Positions 10,476 to 18,943 of a stretch of DNA of 64,000 bases are shown in pieces. Source of the stretch: an uncultured Verrucomicrobia subdivision 3 bacterium (GTDB lineage: Bacteria > Verrucomicrobiota > Verrucomicrobiia > Limisphaerales > UBA11358); the NCBI GenBank assembly GCA_903850425.1, contig CAINLR010000001.1:171538-235537 (forward strand), read 5' to 3'. The number at the start of each line of letters is the position of its first letter. Position 1 is the first letter of the stretch. The translations under genes were made by a program, and so were the position numbers. The notes under the pieces are model-generated. The model was not told the origin of the DNA. It searched no databases and saw nothing but the letters and a program-made list of their open reading frames with translations.

Positions 10476-12927
10476 GTTTGAATTCCTGCACTTTGGGGGA
10501 TAGCGGCACTTCGCACTTAACTTGGGTGCCGTGAGCGGGCCGGTTTATCAAGTCTAAAGTTCCGCCGATCACGCGGGCGCGGTAACGCATGATGCGGATG
10601 CCCATGCCCGTGCCCTGGCCAGCGGCGGGCGGTTTGAGGCCAATGCCATCGTCGGCGACGACCAGCGTGAGCAGGTCGTTGGCATGGCTCAGCGTGATGG
10701 TGACGTGCGTGGCCTGGCCGTGTTTGGCGGCGTTGAGCACACTCTCCTGGGCGATGTAGTAAAGGTGCAGGGCCAGACTGTTTTCCAATTCCGGTGCTGG
10801 CGCAGCGCCGGTGAACTGGCAGTCAATTTTGAACAAGGCCGTCGTGTTGCCGGCCAGTTCGGCGAGGGCTGAGGCCAGCCCGCTTTCTTCCAGCTTCACC
10901 GGGAACAGGCCCCGGGCGATGCTCCGGGTCTGGCTGATGGACTCGTTGATGAGCCGGCCAATGCGCTCGGCCTCGGCGGCTTCGAACGCCCCTTTTTCCT
11001 GCAACTGATCCGCGAGAATATCAATCAAATAGCTGGTGGCGGCGAGCTGCTGGCAGACGCCGTCATGCAGGTCGTGGCCGATGCGGCGCTGTTCACGATT
11101 GCTGACTTCGAGAACTTCCTTTTCTAGCCGCTTCCGTTCGGTGATGTCGCGCCCGATGCTTTCGACTTCTGAATCCTCCCCGGCCGACTCGATGATCCGC
11201 GTGCTGATTTCGAGACGGAAACGTTGCCGGGCGGCGTTGCTGAAATCGAGTTCTACCGTCGGCGGCTCGGCATGTTTGACCACCTGATCCAGCCATTGAC
11301 GGGCAATGGCGTGCTGATCTTCCGGCAGCAAATCCATGAGGTTGAGCGACAAGATTTCTGCCCGCCGCCGTTGCAGGAGTTGCTCGCCGGTGGCGTTGAT
11401 CGAAGTGATCCGCCCGCTGAGGTCGTGGGTGAAGACCATGTCGTTGGCATTTTCAAACAGGTTGACATAGCGTTCCTTCAGCGTGGCTTCGAGGACCAAC
11501 TGCTGGCGGATGGTCTGGGTCTGCTCCTGCACGCGCCGGCGCAGCGCGGCGATCCAAGTAAAGGCGCCCATGACCACAAAGGCCAGCGCCCCGGCGATCC
11601 AGAGCATTTTTTTGAGCGTCCACCACGGCGGCGAATGCAGCACCACCACATCCTCCGGGCGGCGCAGCAATACGCGAAAAGATTTCGCCCGCCAGATTTC
11701 GCCCGCCTCCCAAGCCCCCGGTTCCACCAGACAAATGCCGGTGACCGCGAGCGTGCTCCCGTTTTCCAGCCGGGCATAGGCCTTGCCGTCGTCCGTCTGC
11801 TGATAGGCGTGAAAAATAAATCCGCCGGCTTCCAGCGCCAACGAATGTTCCCGCCCGTCCTGGGCGTGACTCAACAATTTTGCCTCAATGCGGATGAGCC
11901 GGCAGTCGAAATCCCCTTTCAAAGCCTCATCACGGTTGATCCACGCCGGAGCCGGCGGGAGGCCGTCGCCGGTTTTGCGAAAGATCGCGTCCTGCAAGGC
12001 CGGGGTGTATTGTCCTGGCGCCGCAAAACCGAGCACTTCGACGCGGTCGCCCAGTTGCAGTGGCACCGTGGATTTGGTCTGCACAAACAGACCGTTGTTC
12101 CCGTCCCGGACATACAGCGCGGAGCCGGGCTGAAAGTAAGCGACCGTGCCGCTGATTTTCACGCGGTGCCCGAAAGTCCCTTGCGGCGTAAATTGGAAGA
12201 GGCTGCTGGTGTTCTGCGTGGGAATGTCGAACGGATTGGCGGTGGCCAGAATTTCCACGGCCACATCGGCCGCGCGCGGCACCATGAGCCGGTTGGCAAA
12301 CAGTTGCCGCTGCCGGTTGAAGAGCGAGGAGCATACCCCCCGAATCCGGACCGTGCTGTCCACCAGAGTTTGCGCCGGCGTGGCAGGCAAATCTGCGGCA
12401 TAGACCGTCAGCCGTCCCCCGCCCGTGGCCAATTCGACCAAATAATGTTTGGAGGTTTCCTCAAACTGCACGGAGCGAACGACGCCGGCGACCTCCACAA
12501 ACTGGCTGTCCTCCTTGCCGCTGGCCAGTTGCTCAAACGTCACCCGCGGCGGCGTCGGCAACTCCGCCCGGCCCACGATGCGGACCTGTTCCGGCAGAAT
12601 GACCGGGGCGTATTCCCCCGGACTCGTGAAGCCTTCCACCTCCACCAACTGCCCGGGCAATAAAACCGGCACGTTGGTTTCCCGCAGGTATATGCCGGCC
12701 GTTTCATCCTGGATGAAACGGGAATAAAGTTTGTCGTCGTAAAACGTCACCACCCCGCGCAACTTCACCGGGTAGTGCTGCGCGGCCTGCCGCACCGTCA
12801 AATTGCGCACCGCCGCCGCCGTCGTCAGCAGGCGCGGCGGCGCTTCCTCCGCCGCGGCCACCGCGGCCACGAAAAAAATCGCCGGCAAAACCAACCAAGG
12901 CCGCCAGCGCTGCAGAGTGTTGTTCAT
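10468..12927 (-). CDS. NarX-type sensor histidine kinase with periplasmic OB-fold-like repeats, TM, PAS, HisKA_3/HATPase
   Basis: REQRRIGHDLHDGVCQQLAATSYLIDIL (HisKA_3); PAS SINATGEQLLQRRRAEILSLNLMDLLPEDQ; large N-terminal ectodomain before WWTLKKMLWIAGALAFVVMGAFTWIAAL TM; likely start MNNTLQRW. Confidence 0.88.
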   Translation of the reverse strand: MNNTLQRWRPWLVLPAIFFVAAVAAAEEAPPRLLTTAAAVRNLTVRQAAQHYPVKLRGVVTFYDDKLYSRFIQDETAGIYLRETNVPVLLPGQLVEVEGFTSPGEYAPVILPEQVRIVGRAELPTPPRVTFEQLASGKEDSQFVEVAGVVRSVQFEETSKHYLVELATGGGRLTVYAADLPATPAQTLVDSTVRIRGVCSSLFNRQRQLFANRLMVPRAADVAVEILATANPFDIPTQNTSSLFQFTPQGTFGHRVKISGTVAYFQPGSALYVRDGNNGLFVQTKSTVPLQLGDRVEVLGFAAPGQYTPALQDAIFRKTGDGLPPAPAWINRDEALKGDFDCRLIRIEAKLLSHAQDGREHSLALEAGGFIFHAYQQTDDGKAYARLENGSTLAVTGICLVEPGAWEAGEIWRAKSFRVLLRRPEDVVVLHSPPWWTLKKMLWIAGALAFVVMGAFTWIAALRRRVQEQTQTIRQQLVLEATLKERYVNLFENANDMVFTHDLSGRITSINATGEQLLQRRRAEILSLNLMDLLPEDQHAIARQWLDQVVKHAEPPTVELDFSNAARQRFRLEISTRIIESAGEDSEVESIGRDITERKRLEKEVLEVSNREQRRIGHDLHDGVCQQLAATSYLIDILADQLQEKGAFEAAEAERIGRLINESISQTRSIARGLFPVKLEESGLASALAELAGNTTALFKIDCQFTGAAPAPELENSLALHLYYIAQESVLNAAKHGQATHVTITLSHANDLLTLVVADDGIGLKPPAAGQGTGMGIRIMRYRARVIGGTLDLINRPAHGTQVKCEVPLSPKVQEFKHD

Positions 12928-13009
12928 GGCATGTCGCAATGCGGATTGCTTAACCGGCGGCACAACTCAGCGCGATTAGACTTGGCCGAAAATATCACAA
13001 CTATTTTAA

Positions 13010-13038
13010 TTGACAATATTTTCGCAGTGTAATACTAA
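13010..13038 (+). promoter_or_regulatory. Putative sigma70-type promoter TTGACA-N17-TACTAA
   Basis: TTGACA at 13010-13015, 17-nt spacer, TACTAA at 13033-13038 in an AT-rich divergent intergenic gap upstream of the 13117 gene. Confidence 0.5.
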
Positions 13039-13116
13039 TTACTACACACCCAACAATCATGGCGAATCAAGACACCGACGTTTTGTCGTCGCCTGGTGAC
13101 AACCAAAAACAAAACA

Positions 13117-14796
13117 ATGAAAACAACTGACATACTCAATGCGCACCGCACCTGGCGGGCCAAAGGGGTTAAATCCATAACGCTGATCTTCGCTGCGGGC
13201 ACCCTGCTGCTCGGCGCCAGGACTGCGCAGGCAGACACCACCAACCTGTTCCCAAATGGAGGATTCGACAGTCCCGCCGGAGCGGGCGGCGGCAATGCCG
13301 GCTGGGTCGAAGTCTTCGGCGGCGGCACCACGGCCTATGCCTATCCGCTCACGGGCGGCAATCCGGGCAGCTACGGTATCATGGATAATACTGCGGCCCC
13401 CGCCGGCAGTTGGGCGATTTGGGTCGGTGGCAATGCCGACCCGCTGCCGATTAGTCCCATGGGCTTGGTGGCCGGCGGCACCTACAACTTTGTCCTGGAT
13501 ATGAAGACCTTTACCTCGGGCGGCGGGTTCGAGGGCGGCGTCAAAATTGAATCCTGGGGTCCGGCGGGCTATATCAGCAACAGCGGCGAACTACGGGCGG
13601 GTTCGGAGTCTGCCATTTGGGAAACCTATACCTTCAGCGTCACGCTCGATGCGGCGGCCACGGGGATTAAGGTCGTGCCCCTTTGGGCCCAAGCGGCCAA
13701 AGTCGGTTATGACAACATTGGCGTGGTGGTGCCTCCGCAAAGTCTCCTCGCGTCCATCACCAGTCCTGCCGAAGGTGACACGGTAAGCAGTATCGCCTTT
13801 ACAATCAATGCCTCGGCCGTGGTCAGTCCGGGTAACGTCACCAACGTGTCTTTCTATGACGGAGCCAGCCTCATTGCTAGCGACACCACTTATCCTTACA
13901 GTTTCACCTACAACGGGGCGTCGGTGGGCAGCCACACACTGACAGTTGTTGCCAAGGATAATCAAGGCGGGGTGACGACGTCAGCCGCCGTCAACATCAC
14001 GGTCGCCGCCATCGCCCTGCCGCCGCCGCCCGCGCCGACCAACAACGCGCCGACGCCGATCTGGCCGGCATCCAAGGTGATCAATTGGTATGACAGCGTC
14101 GCCCTCTACCCGCAACTCTCACCCTGCAATTGGACGCCCTGGGGTTCCACCGGCAGCCGGGGTGACTATACGATCACCGCGCCCGGCGGGAGAGTCATCA
14201 AATCCTACTTGGGACTCGGCTACGCGGGTGTAGAGGTGAACCCGACCTATAGCGCCGGGCTGTCGCAAAACCTGGCCAACATGACTACGATGCATGTGGA
14301 CGTCTGGACGAAAGGCAATCAGTTGGCGATTCAATTGCAGAGTGTCTTCGGCATCAACGGCAATGTCGGTGCCATTTATCTGTTGGATTCCACGGTCATC
14401 ACCAGCAATGTCTGGATCGGCCTGGACATTCCGCTGTCCGTGTTCACCAACATTACTCCCACGTTGGATCTGACCCATATCGACCAGCTATTGTGGATTG
14501 ATAACTTTGGCCCCGGGATTCAGAACAGCGATTACTTTTTTGACAACGTGTATTTCTACAACAACACGCCGGTCATACAAAATGCGGCCAAGAGCGGGAC
14601 GAATTTCACCTTGCAGGTGGCCTCGTCTAATCCCCTGACGGCCCCGACCGGAACCAACTATGTGTTGCAAGCAACGACTGCGCTCACACCGGCCAATTGG
14701 ACGAGCCTCAAGACTAATGTGGGAACGGGCGGGATGCTCACCTTCACAAACCCGGTGACGACGGGCAATAAATTCTTCCGCATCAAGGCCCAGTAA
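13117..14796 (+). CDS. Large secreted carbohydrate-binding-like protein with Ig-like domain and shared C-terminal domain
   Basis: Signal peptide ([19 protein letters not shown]); [14 protein letters not shown]-like start; Ig-like [18 protein letters not shown]-terminus ...[47 protein letters not shown]. Confidence 0.7.
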   Translation: MKTTDILNAHRTWRAKGVKSITLIFAAGTLLLGARTAQADTTNLFPNGGFDSPAGAGGGNAGWVEVFGGGTTAYAYPLTGGNPGSYGIMDNTAAPAGSWAIWVGGNADPLPISPMGLVAGGTYNFVLDMKTFTSGGGFEGGVKIESWGPAGYISNSGELRAGSESAIWETYTFSVTLDAAATGIKVVPLWAQAAKVGYDNIGVVVPPQSLLASITSPAEGDTVSSIAFTINASAVVSPGNVTNVSFYDGASLIASDTTYPYSFTYNGASVGSHTLTVVAKDNQGGVTTSAAVNITVAAIALPPPPAPTNNAPTPIWPASKVINWYDSVALYPQLSPCNWTPWGSTGSRGDYTITAPGGRVIKSYLGLGYAGVEVNPTYSAGLSQNLANMTTMHVDVWTKGNQLAIQLQSVFGINGNVGAIYLLDSTVITSNVWIGLDIPLSVFTNITPTLDLTHIDQLLWIDNFGPGIQNSDYFFDNVYFYNNTPVIQNAAKSGTNFTLQVASSNPLTAPTGTNYVLQATTALTPANWTSLKTNVGTGGMLTFTNPVTTGNKFFRIKAQ

Positions 14797-14819
14797 ACGG
14801 CTGCGGCAATCGGACCCAC

Positions 14820-14850
14820 GCTGAGCCTGCGCTAAAATCGCAGGCTCAGC
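14820..14850 (+). terminator. Intrinsic-terminator-like hairpin
   Basis: GCTGAGCCTGCG-CTAAAAT-CGCAGGCTCAGC, perfect 12-bp stem after the 13117 gene, followed by TTTA. Confidence 0.6.
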
Positions 14851-14867
14851 TTTACGCCAAGAACAGC

Positions 14868-15638
14868 ATGAATCCCCATCGAACCGCCCGTCAAAACGGC
14901 TTTACCCTGATTGAATTGCTGGTCGTTATCGCCATCATAGCCATTCTCGCCGCCATGCTGTTGCCGGCGCTGGCCAAAGCCAAGGAGAAGGCCAAGGCGA
15001 TTGCCTGTATCAGCAACAACAAACAAATTGGTTTGGCGATGATGATGTATGTCGGCGACAACAACGACTACTTGCCACCGTTGAACGAGGCGAACTTCAT
15101 GAAGCACACGAGCAACTGGTATTTCAAGATTTTGGATGGCGGCAAGTATCTGACCAGCAGCGCCACCTCGAACAATGTCTGGCGTTGCACCGCCGTGCAG
15201 AATGCGGACATCCAGTCCGGCACCGTGACTTATTATAGCTCTCCTTGCGAAGGGTATGGACCGCTCGAAGATATCATCAACCCGGATAAGGGAATTATTC
15301 GCTACGCCTGGGATCTCGCCGACAACGTTCAAGGCAGCCGCAAATTAAGTTCCATCAAGCGGACCAGCGAAATCTGGTTGATTGGCGACGTGGGGCAGCC
15401 AAAAGTCGCCGCCGAAAACCTGATCGCTTCCGCGCCTCGCAGTGGCTACTATACGGATATTACTGTGATCAAACCGATCCTCGGCTCAGCCTGGAAAACT
15501 GTGAACCCGCCCAAACAGGCCGCCTGCCGACACAATAGTCGCGCCAACTTTTCGGCGTGCGACGGACATGTCGAGACGTGGAACTGGTCCGACCTGGCCA
15601 CCGACAAAAATGATACCTTTGCGCTGAACGGCTTTTGA
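14868..15638 (+). CDS. Type II secretion/type IV pilin-like pseudopilin of the H-X9-DG family
   Basis: Prepilin N-terminus [34 protein letters not shown]-terminal [12 protein letters not shown] (H-X9-DG). Confidence 0.92.
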   Translation: MNPHRTARQNGFTLIELLVVIAIIAILAAMLLPALAKAKEKAKAIACISNNKQIGLAMMMYVGDNNDYLPPLNEANFMKHTSNWYFKILDGGKYLTSSATSNNVWRCTAVQNADIQSGTVTYYSSPCEGYGPLEDIINPDKGIIRYAWDLADNVQGSRKLSSIKRTSEIWLIGDVGQPKVAAENLIASAPRSGYYTDITVIKPILGSAWKTVNPPKQAACRHNSRANFSACDGHVETWNWSDLATDKNDTFALNGF

Positions 15639-15677
15639 AGCACCAATCTCGACCATTTGTGAAACCTGCTACGAACC

Positions 15678-17117
15678 ATGAATAATACAGTTCGCAACAC
15701 GCTTGGCATTTGTGCCGGCCTTACCCTCGCGGTGGCTACGGCGCTGGCCGATAATGTGCTGACCAATCCCGGCTTTGAATCCGATGCCCCGGGCCAAAGT
15801 CAAAATCTAGTCGGGTGGACTTGGTATGGCCAGTCGTGGGGGAATACCTTTAATGAGACTGGCGCGGAAGCCCGGAGTGGCAACAACTACTTCAAGGTCT
15901 TTCCCGGATTCACCAAGAGCATCAACTACAGCGGCATCCAGCAGGACTATCCGGCAGCCCCGGGCACAACCTATACGGCGGAGGGTTGGGCCAAGATGAT
16001 TTCTTCGGATAGTCTCACCGGCTCCAACGTCGCGTGGATCGAAGTTTCATTCCGCGATGCCCACGCCAACCAACTCGCACTCTATCGCTCCAGCCTGATC
16101 AACACCAACGCCATTCTGGCCGGCACTTTTCCGAAAGACACCTGGGTCAGTCTGCCGATCACCAACCAATATGACCCGAATAACTATACCGTTACCAACA
16201 CCACGACTATGCTGGTCGCTCCGCCGGGAACTACCGTCGCGCGGTATCAGGTAGTCTTGCAAGGCGACGTCGCGGGTTCCACTGGTTCGGTTTATTTTGA
16301 TGATCTCACCTTAAACCTGACAAGTCCTGCGGCCACGGCACCAGCCGGGGATTGGCGGCTAGTCTGGAGCGATGAGTTTAATCAGCCGGATGGCAGTGCG
16401 CCGGATGCCACCAAGTGGAGTTACGAGACGGGCGGAAATGGCTGGGGTAACCACGAACTGGAATACTACACCTCCCGAACGAATAACGCGCGCATTGAGG
16501 CTGGTAAACTGGTGATCGAAGCACGGGAGGAAAGTTTCAGCGGCAAGAACTACACCTCCGCGCGGCTTTTGACCAAAGGGAAACACGCGTGGACTTATGG
16601 CCGCATCGAGGCGCGCATGAAGATTCCCCACGGACAAGGCATCTGGCCGGCCTTTTGGATGCTGGGTGCGAACATTGCCTCGACTTCCTGGCCCACCTGC
16701 GGCGAGATTGACATCATGGAGAATATAGGCCGCGAACCGGGATTGATCCACGGCACGGTGCATGGGCCGGGCTATTCCGGCAGCGGCGGAATTGGCGGAC
16801 CGGCGAGCCTGCCGGGCGGCTCCGCCTTTGCCGATGACTTTCACGTTTACAGCATCGAATGGGAGACAAATCGCATCCGCTGGAGTGTGGATGGTCAGCC
16901 GTATTTCACCGTCACGCCCGCGAGTCTGCCTCCCGGAACAAAGTGGGTTTACAATCAACCGCAGTTCATGCTGTTGAACCTGGCGGTGGGCGGTGCCTGG
17001 CCGGGCAATCCCAATGCCACAACAATCCTGCCGCAACGCATGGTTGTGGACTACGTCCGCGTTTATCAAAAATCCGTGCCACCGCTGCCGGCGCAAAATC
17101 TGCGAATCAGTAATTGA
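15678..17117 (+). CDS. Secreted GH16 endo-beta-glucanase (laminarinase-like) with N-terminal CBM-like domain
   Basis: GH16 catalytic EIDIME (CGEIDIMENIGREPG); WRLVWSDEFNQPDG; N-terminal VLTNPGFESD... domain. Confidence 0.93.
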   Translation: MNNTVRNTLGICAGLTLAVATALADNVLTNPGFESDAPGQSQNLVGWTWYGQSWGNTFNETGAEARSGNNYFKVFPGFTKSINYSGIQQDYPAAPGTTYTAEGWAKMISSDSLTGSNVAWIEVSFRDAHANQLALYRSSLINTNAILAGTFPKDTWVSLPITNQYDPNNYTVTNTTTMLVAPPGTTVARYQVVLQGDVAGSTGSVYFDDLTLNLTSPAATAPAGDWRLVWSDEFNQPDGSAPDATKWSYETGGNGWGNHELEYYTSRTNNARIEAGKLVIEAREESFSGKNYTSARLLTKGKHAWTYGRIEARMKIPHGQGIWPAFWMLGANIASTSWPTCGEIDIMENIGREPGLIHGTVHGPGYSGSGGIGGPASLPGGSAFADDFHVYSIEWETNRIRWSVDGQPYFTVTPASLPPGTKWVYNQPQFMLLNLAVGGAWPGNPNATTILPQRMVVDYVRVYQKSVPPLPAQNLRISN

Positions 17118-17197
17118 ACCCCAATTCGTTCTTCAGCGGCCACCGGCTTTTTGCAACTGGCTCAATCCGGTGAATCGCGTTAAGTTCACCGAGTTGC

Positions 17198-18778
17198 ATG
17201 TTCAAATTGTTGCGCAGAAAATTCTTCTTGTTTTTCGGCTTGGCCATAATGGCTTTGCCGGTGCTGGCCGGCAAAGTGCTGACCAATCCGGGTTTTGAAT
17301 CCGACCCCACGAGCCATAGTCAAACGCTCATCGGGTGGACCAGCTACGGATCGAATAGCTACAACGAGACCGGTGCGGCGGCGCGTAGTGGCAGCAATTA
17401 TTTGAAGGTTTATCAGGGTTTTACCAGTGCCGTAAACTATACCGGCATCTATCAGGATTACATTTCTGGTCCGGGTGCCACCTATACCGCCGACGGCTGG
17501 GCCAAAACGATTTCGGCTGACACGCTCGCCGGCCAAAATGCCGCTTGGCTGGAAGTCACCTTTCGTGATGCCAGTGGCCACCAACTCGCTCTCTACCGCT
17601 CCAGCGTGATCAACACTAACGCTATTTTCGCCGGCACGTTTCCGAAAAACCTCTGGGTCAATTTGCCGGTGACCAATCAATACAATCCCGCCACCTATGC
17701 GATTACCAATACGGCCCAAACGTTGGTGGCACCGCCGGGAACTTACTTCGTGCGGTATCAAGTAGTCTTCCAAGGCGACGCGGCAAACTCGGGCGGCTCG
17801 GTCTATTTTGACGACTTTAATTTGAACCTGACGAGTGCCTCGGCTTACGGTGATTGGAACATTGTTTGGAGCGACGAGTTTAATGGCACGAACATTAACA
17901 CCAATACCTGGACTTACGACCTTGGCGGTGGCGGTTGGGGTAATAGTGAACTGGAGTATTATACCAGTCGCACCAACAACGCGTTTACTTCCGGCGGACT
18001 ACTCCACATTGTCGCCCGCAAGGAGACTACGAACAGCTCAAGCTACACCTCTGCCCGCATGAAAACCCAGGGGCGGGTCGCGTGGAAATACGGACGTTTT
18101 GAATGGCGCGCGCGTTTGCCCGCCGGCACCGGCTTCTGGCCAGCCCTCTGGTTTCTCGGCACCAACATTACGTCCGTGAGCTGGCCGGGTTGCGGGGAAA
18201 TGGACGTGATAGAAAACAATGGGGCCGTGACCAACTATGTCGGCGGGGCCTTGCATTGCGGCAGCGACAGTTCCGACACCTATACCTTTCCCGATGGCGG
18301 TGCCGTGACCAACTTCCATAACTACGTTCTGGACTGGAGCACGAACGCATTTCTTTGGTATGTCGATGGCCATCTCTACCAGATCCAGACTAACTGGACG
18401 AGCAACCTCTCCGGCGCCGTCTATCCCGCACCGTTCGACAAACCCTGTTTCATCATCATGAATCTGGCGGTCGGCGGAAATTATGTGGGCAATCCCAGTG
18501 TCACCAGCATCAATACCAATGGCGGTTTTCCGGGCGAATTGCAGGTGGACTATCTTCGGGTCTTTGACCAGACCGCGCCGCTCCAGCTTTCCCTGACACG
18601 CACCAACAATGCGTTGCGGCTGGTCTGGCCGAGTAATGTAGTCGCCCACTTACAGGCGCAACTCAACCCACTCTATGGCAGTCTGGGCACGAATTGGTTG
18701 GATCTAATCCCGCCCACCAATCCTGCCAGTATCAACCCGACCAACCGCAATGCCTATTACCGTTTGCAGTCGCCTTGA
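17198..18778 (+). CDS. Second secreted GH16 endo-beta-glucanase, paralogous to upstream gene
   Basis: GH16 catalytic EMDVIE (CGEMDVIENNGAV); WNIVWSDEFNGTNI; N-terminal domain closely similar to the 15678 gene; C-terminal YYRL domain. Confidence 0.93.
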   Translation: MFKLLRRKFFLFFGLAIMALPVLAGKVLTNPGFESDPTSHSQTLIGWTSYGSNSYNETGAAARSGSNYLKVYQGFTSAVNYTGIYQDYISGPGATYTADGWAKTISADTLAGQNAAWLEVTFRDASGHQLALYRSSVINTNAIFAGTFPKNLWVNLPVTNQYNPATYAITNTAQTLVAPPGTYFVRYQVVFQGDAANSGGSVYFDDFNLNLTSASAYGDWNIVWSDEFNGTNINTNTWTYDLGGGGWGNSELEYYTSRTNNAFTSGGLLHIVARKETTNSSSYTSARMKTQGRVAWKYGRFEWRARLPAGTGFWPALWFLGTNITSVSWPGCGEMDVIENNGAVTNYVGGALHCGSDSSDTYTFPDGGAVTNFHNYVLDWSTNAFLWYVDGHLYQIQTNWTSNLSGAVYPAPFDKPCFIIMNLAVGGNYVGNPSVTSINTNGGFPGELQVDYLRVFDQTAPLQLSLTRTNNALRLVWPSNVVAHLQAQLNPLYGSLGTNWLDLIPPTNPASINPTNRNAYYRLQSP

Positions 18779-18888
18779 TACAGCTGAGAACGGAACCCGC
18801 GAGGCCGGAAAATGTGTGACATAGGCCGGCTCGCCAAATCCCGGCTGAGGGATAAATAGCAGGTGAGTCTGGACACTACCGTGGTAGC

Positions 18889-18930
18889 GCAGTTTCCAAA
18901 CCTGCGGCAGCGCCGGCTTCCAGTCGGCGC
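18889..18930. repeat. Tandem hairpin repeat GCAGtttccaaacCTGC + GCGCCGgcttccagtCGGCGC
   Basis: Two adjacent imperfect palindromes between convergent GH16 and hybrid HK genes; core GGCTTCCAG recurs in glmS at about 8248. Confidence 0.55.
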
Positions 18931-18943
18931 TATCCGGACCGGG

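Noticed and set aside
11224-12663. 479-aa plus-strand ORF antisense to the NarX-like kinase
   Set aside because: Shadow ORF; low-complexity R/P/H-rich translation.
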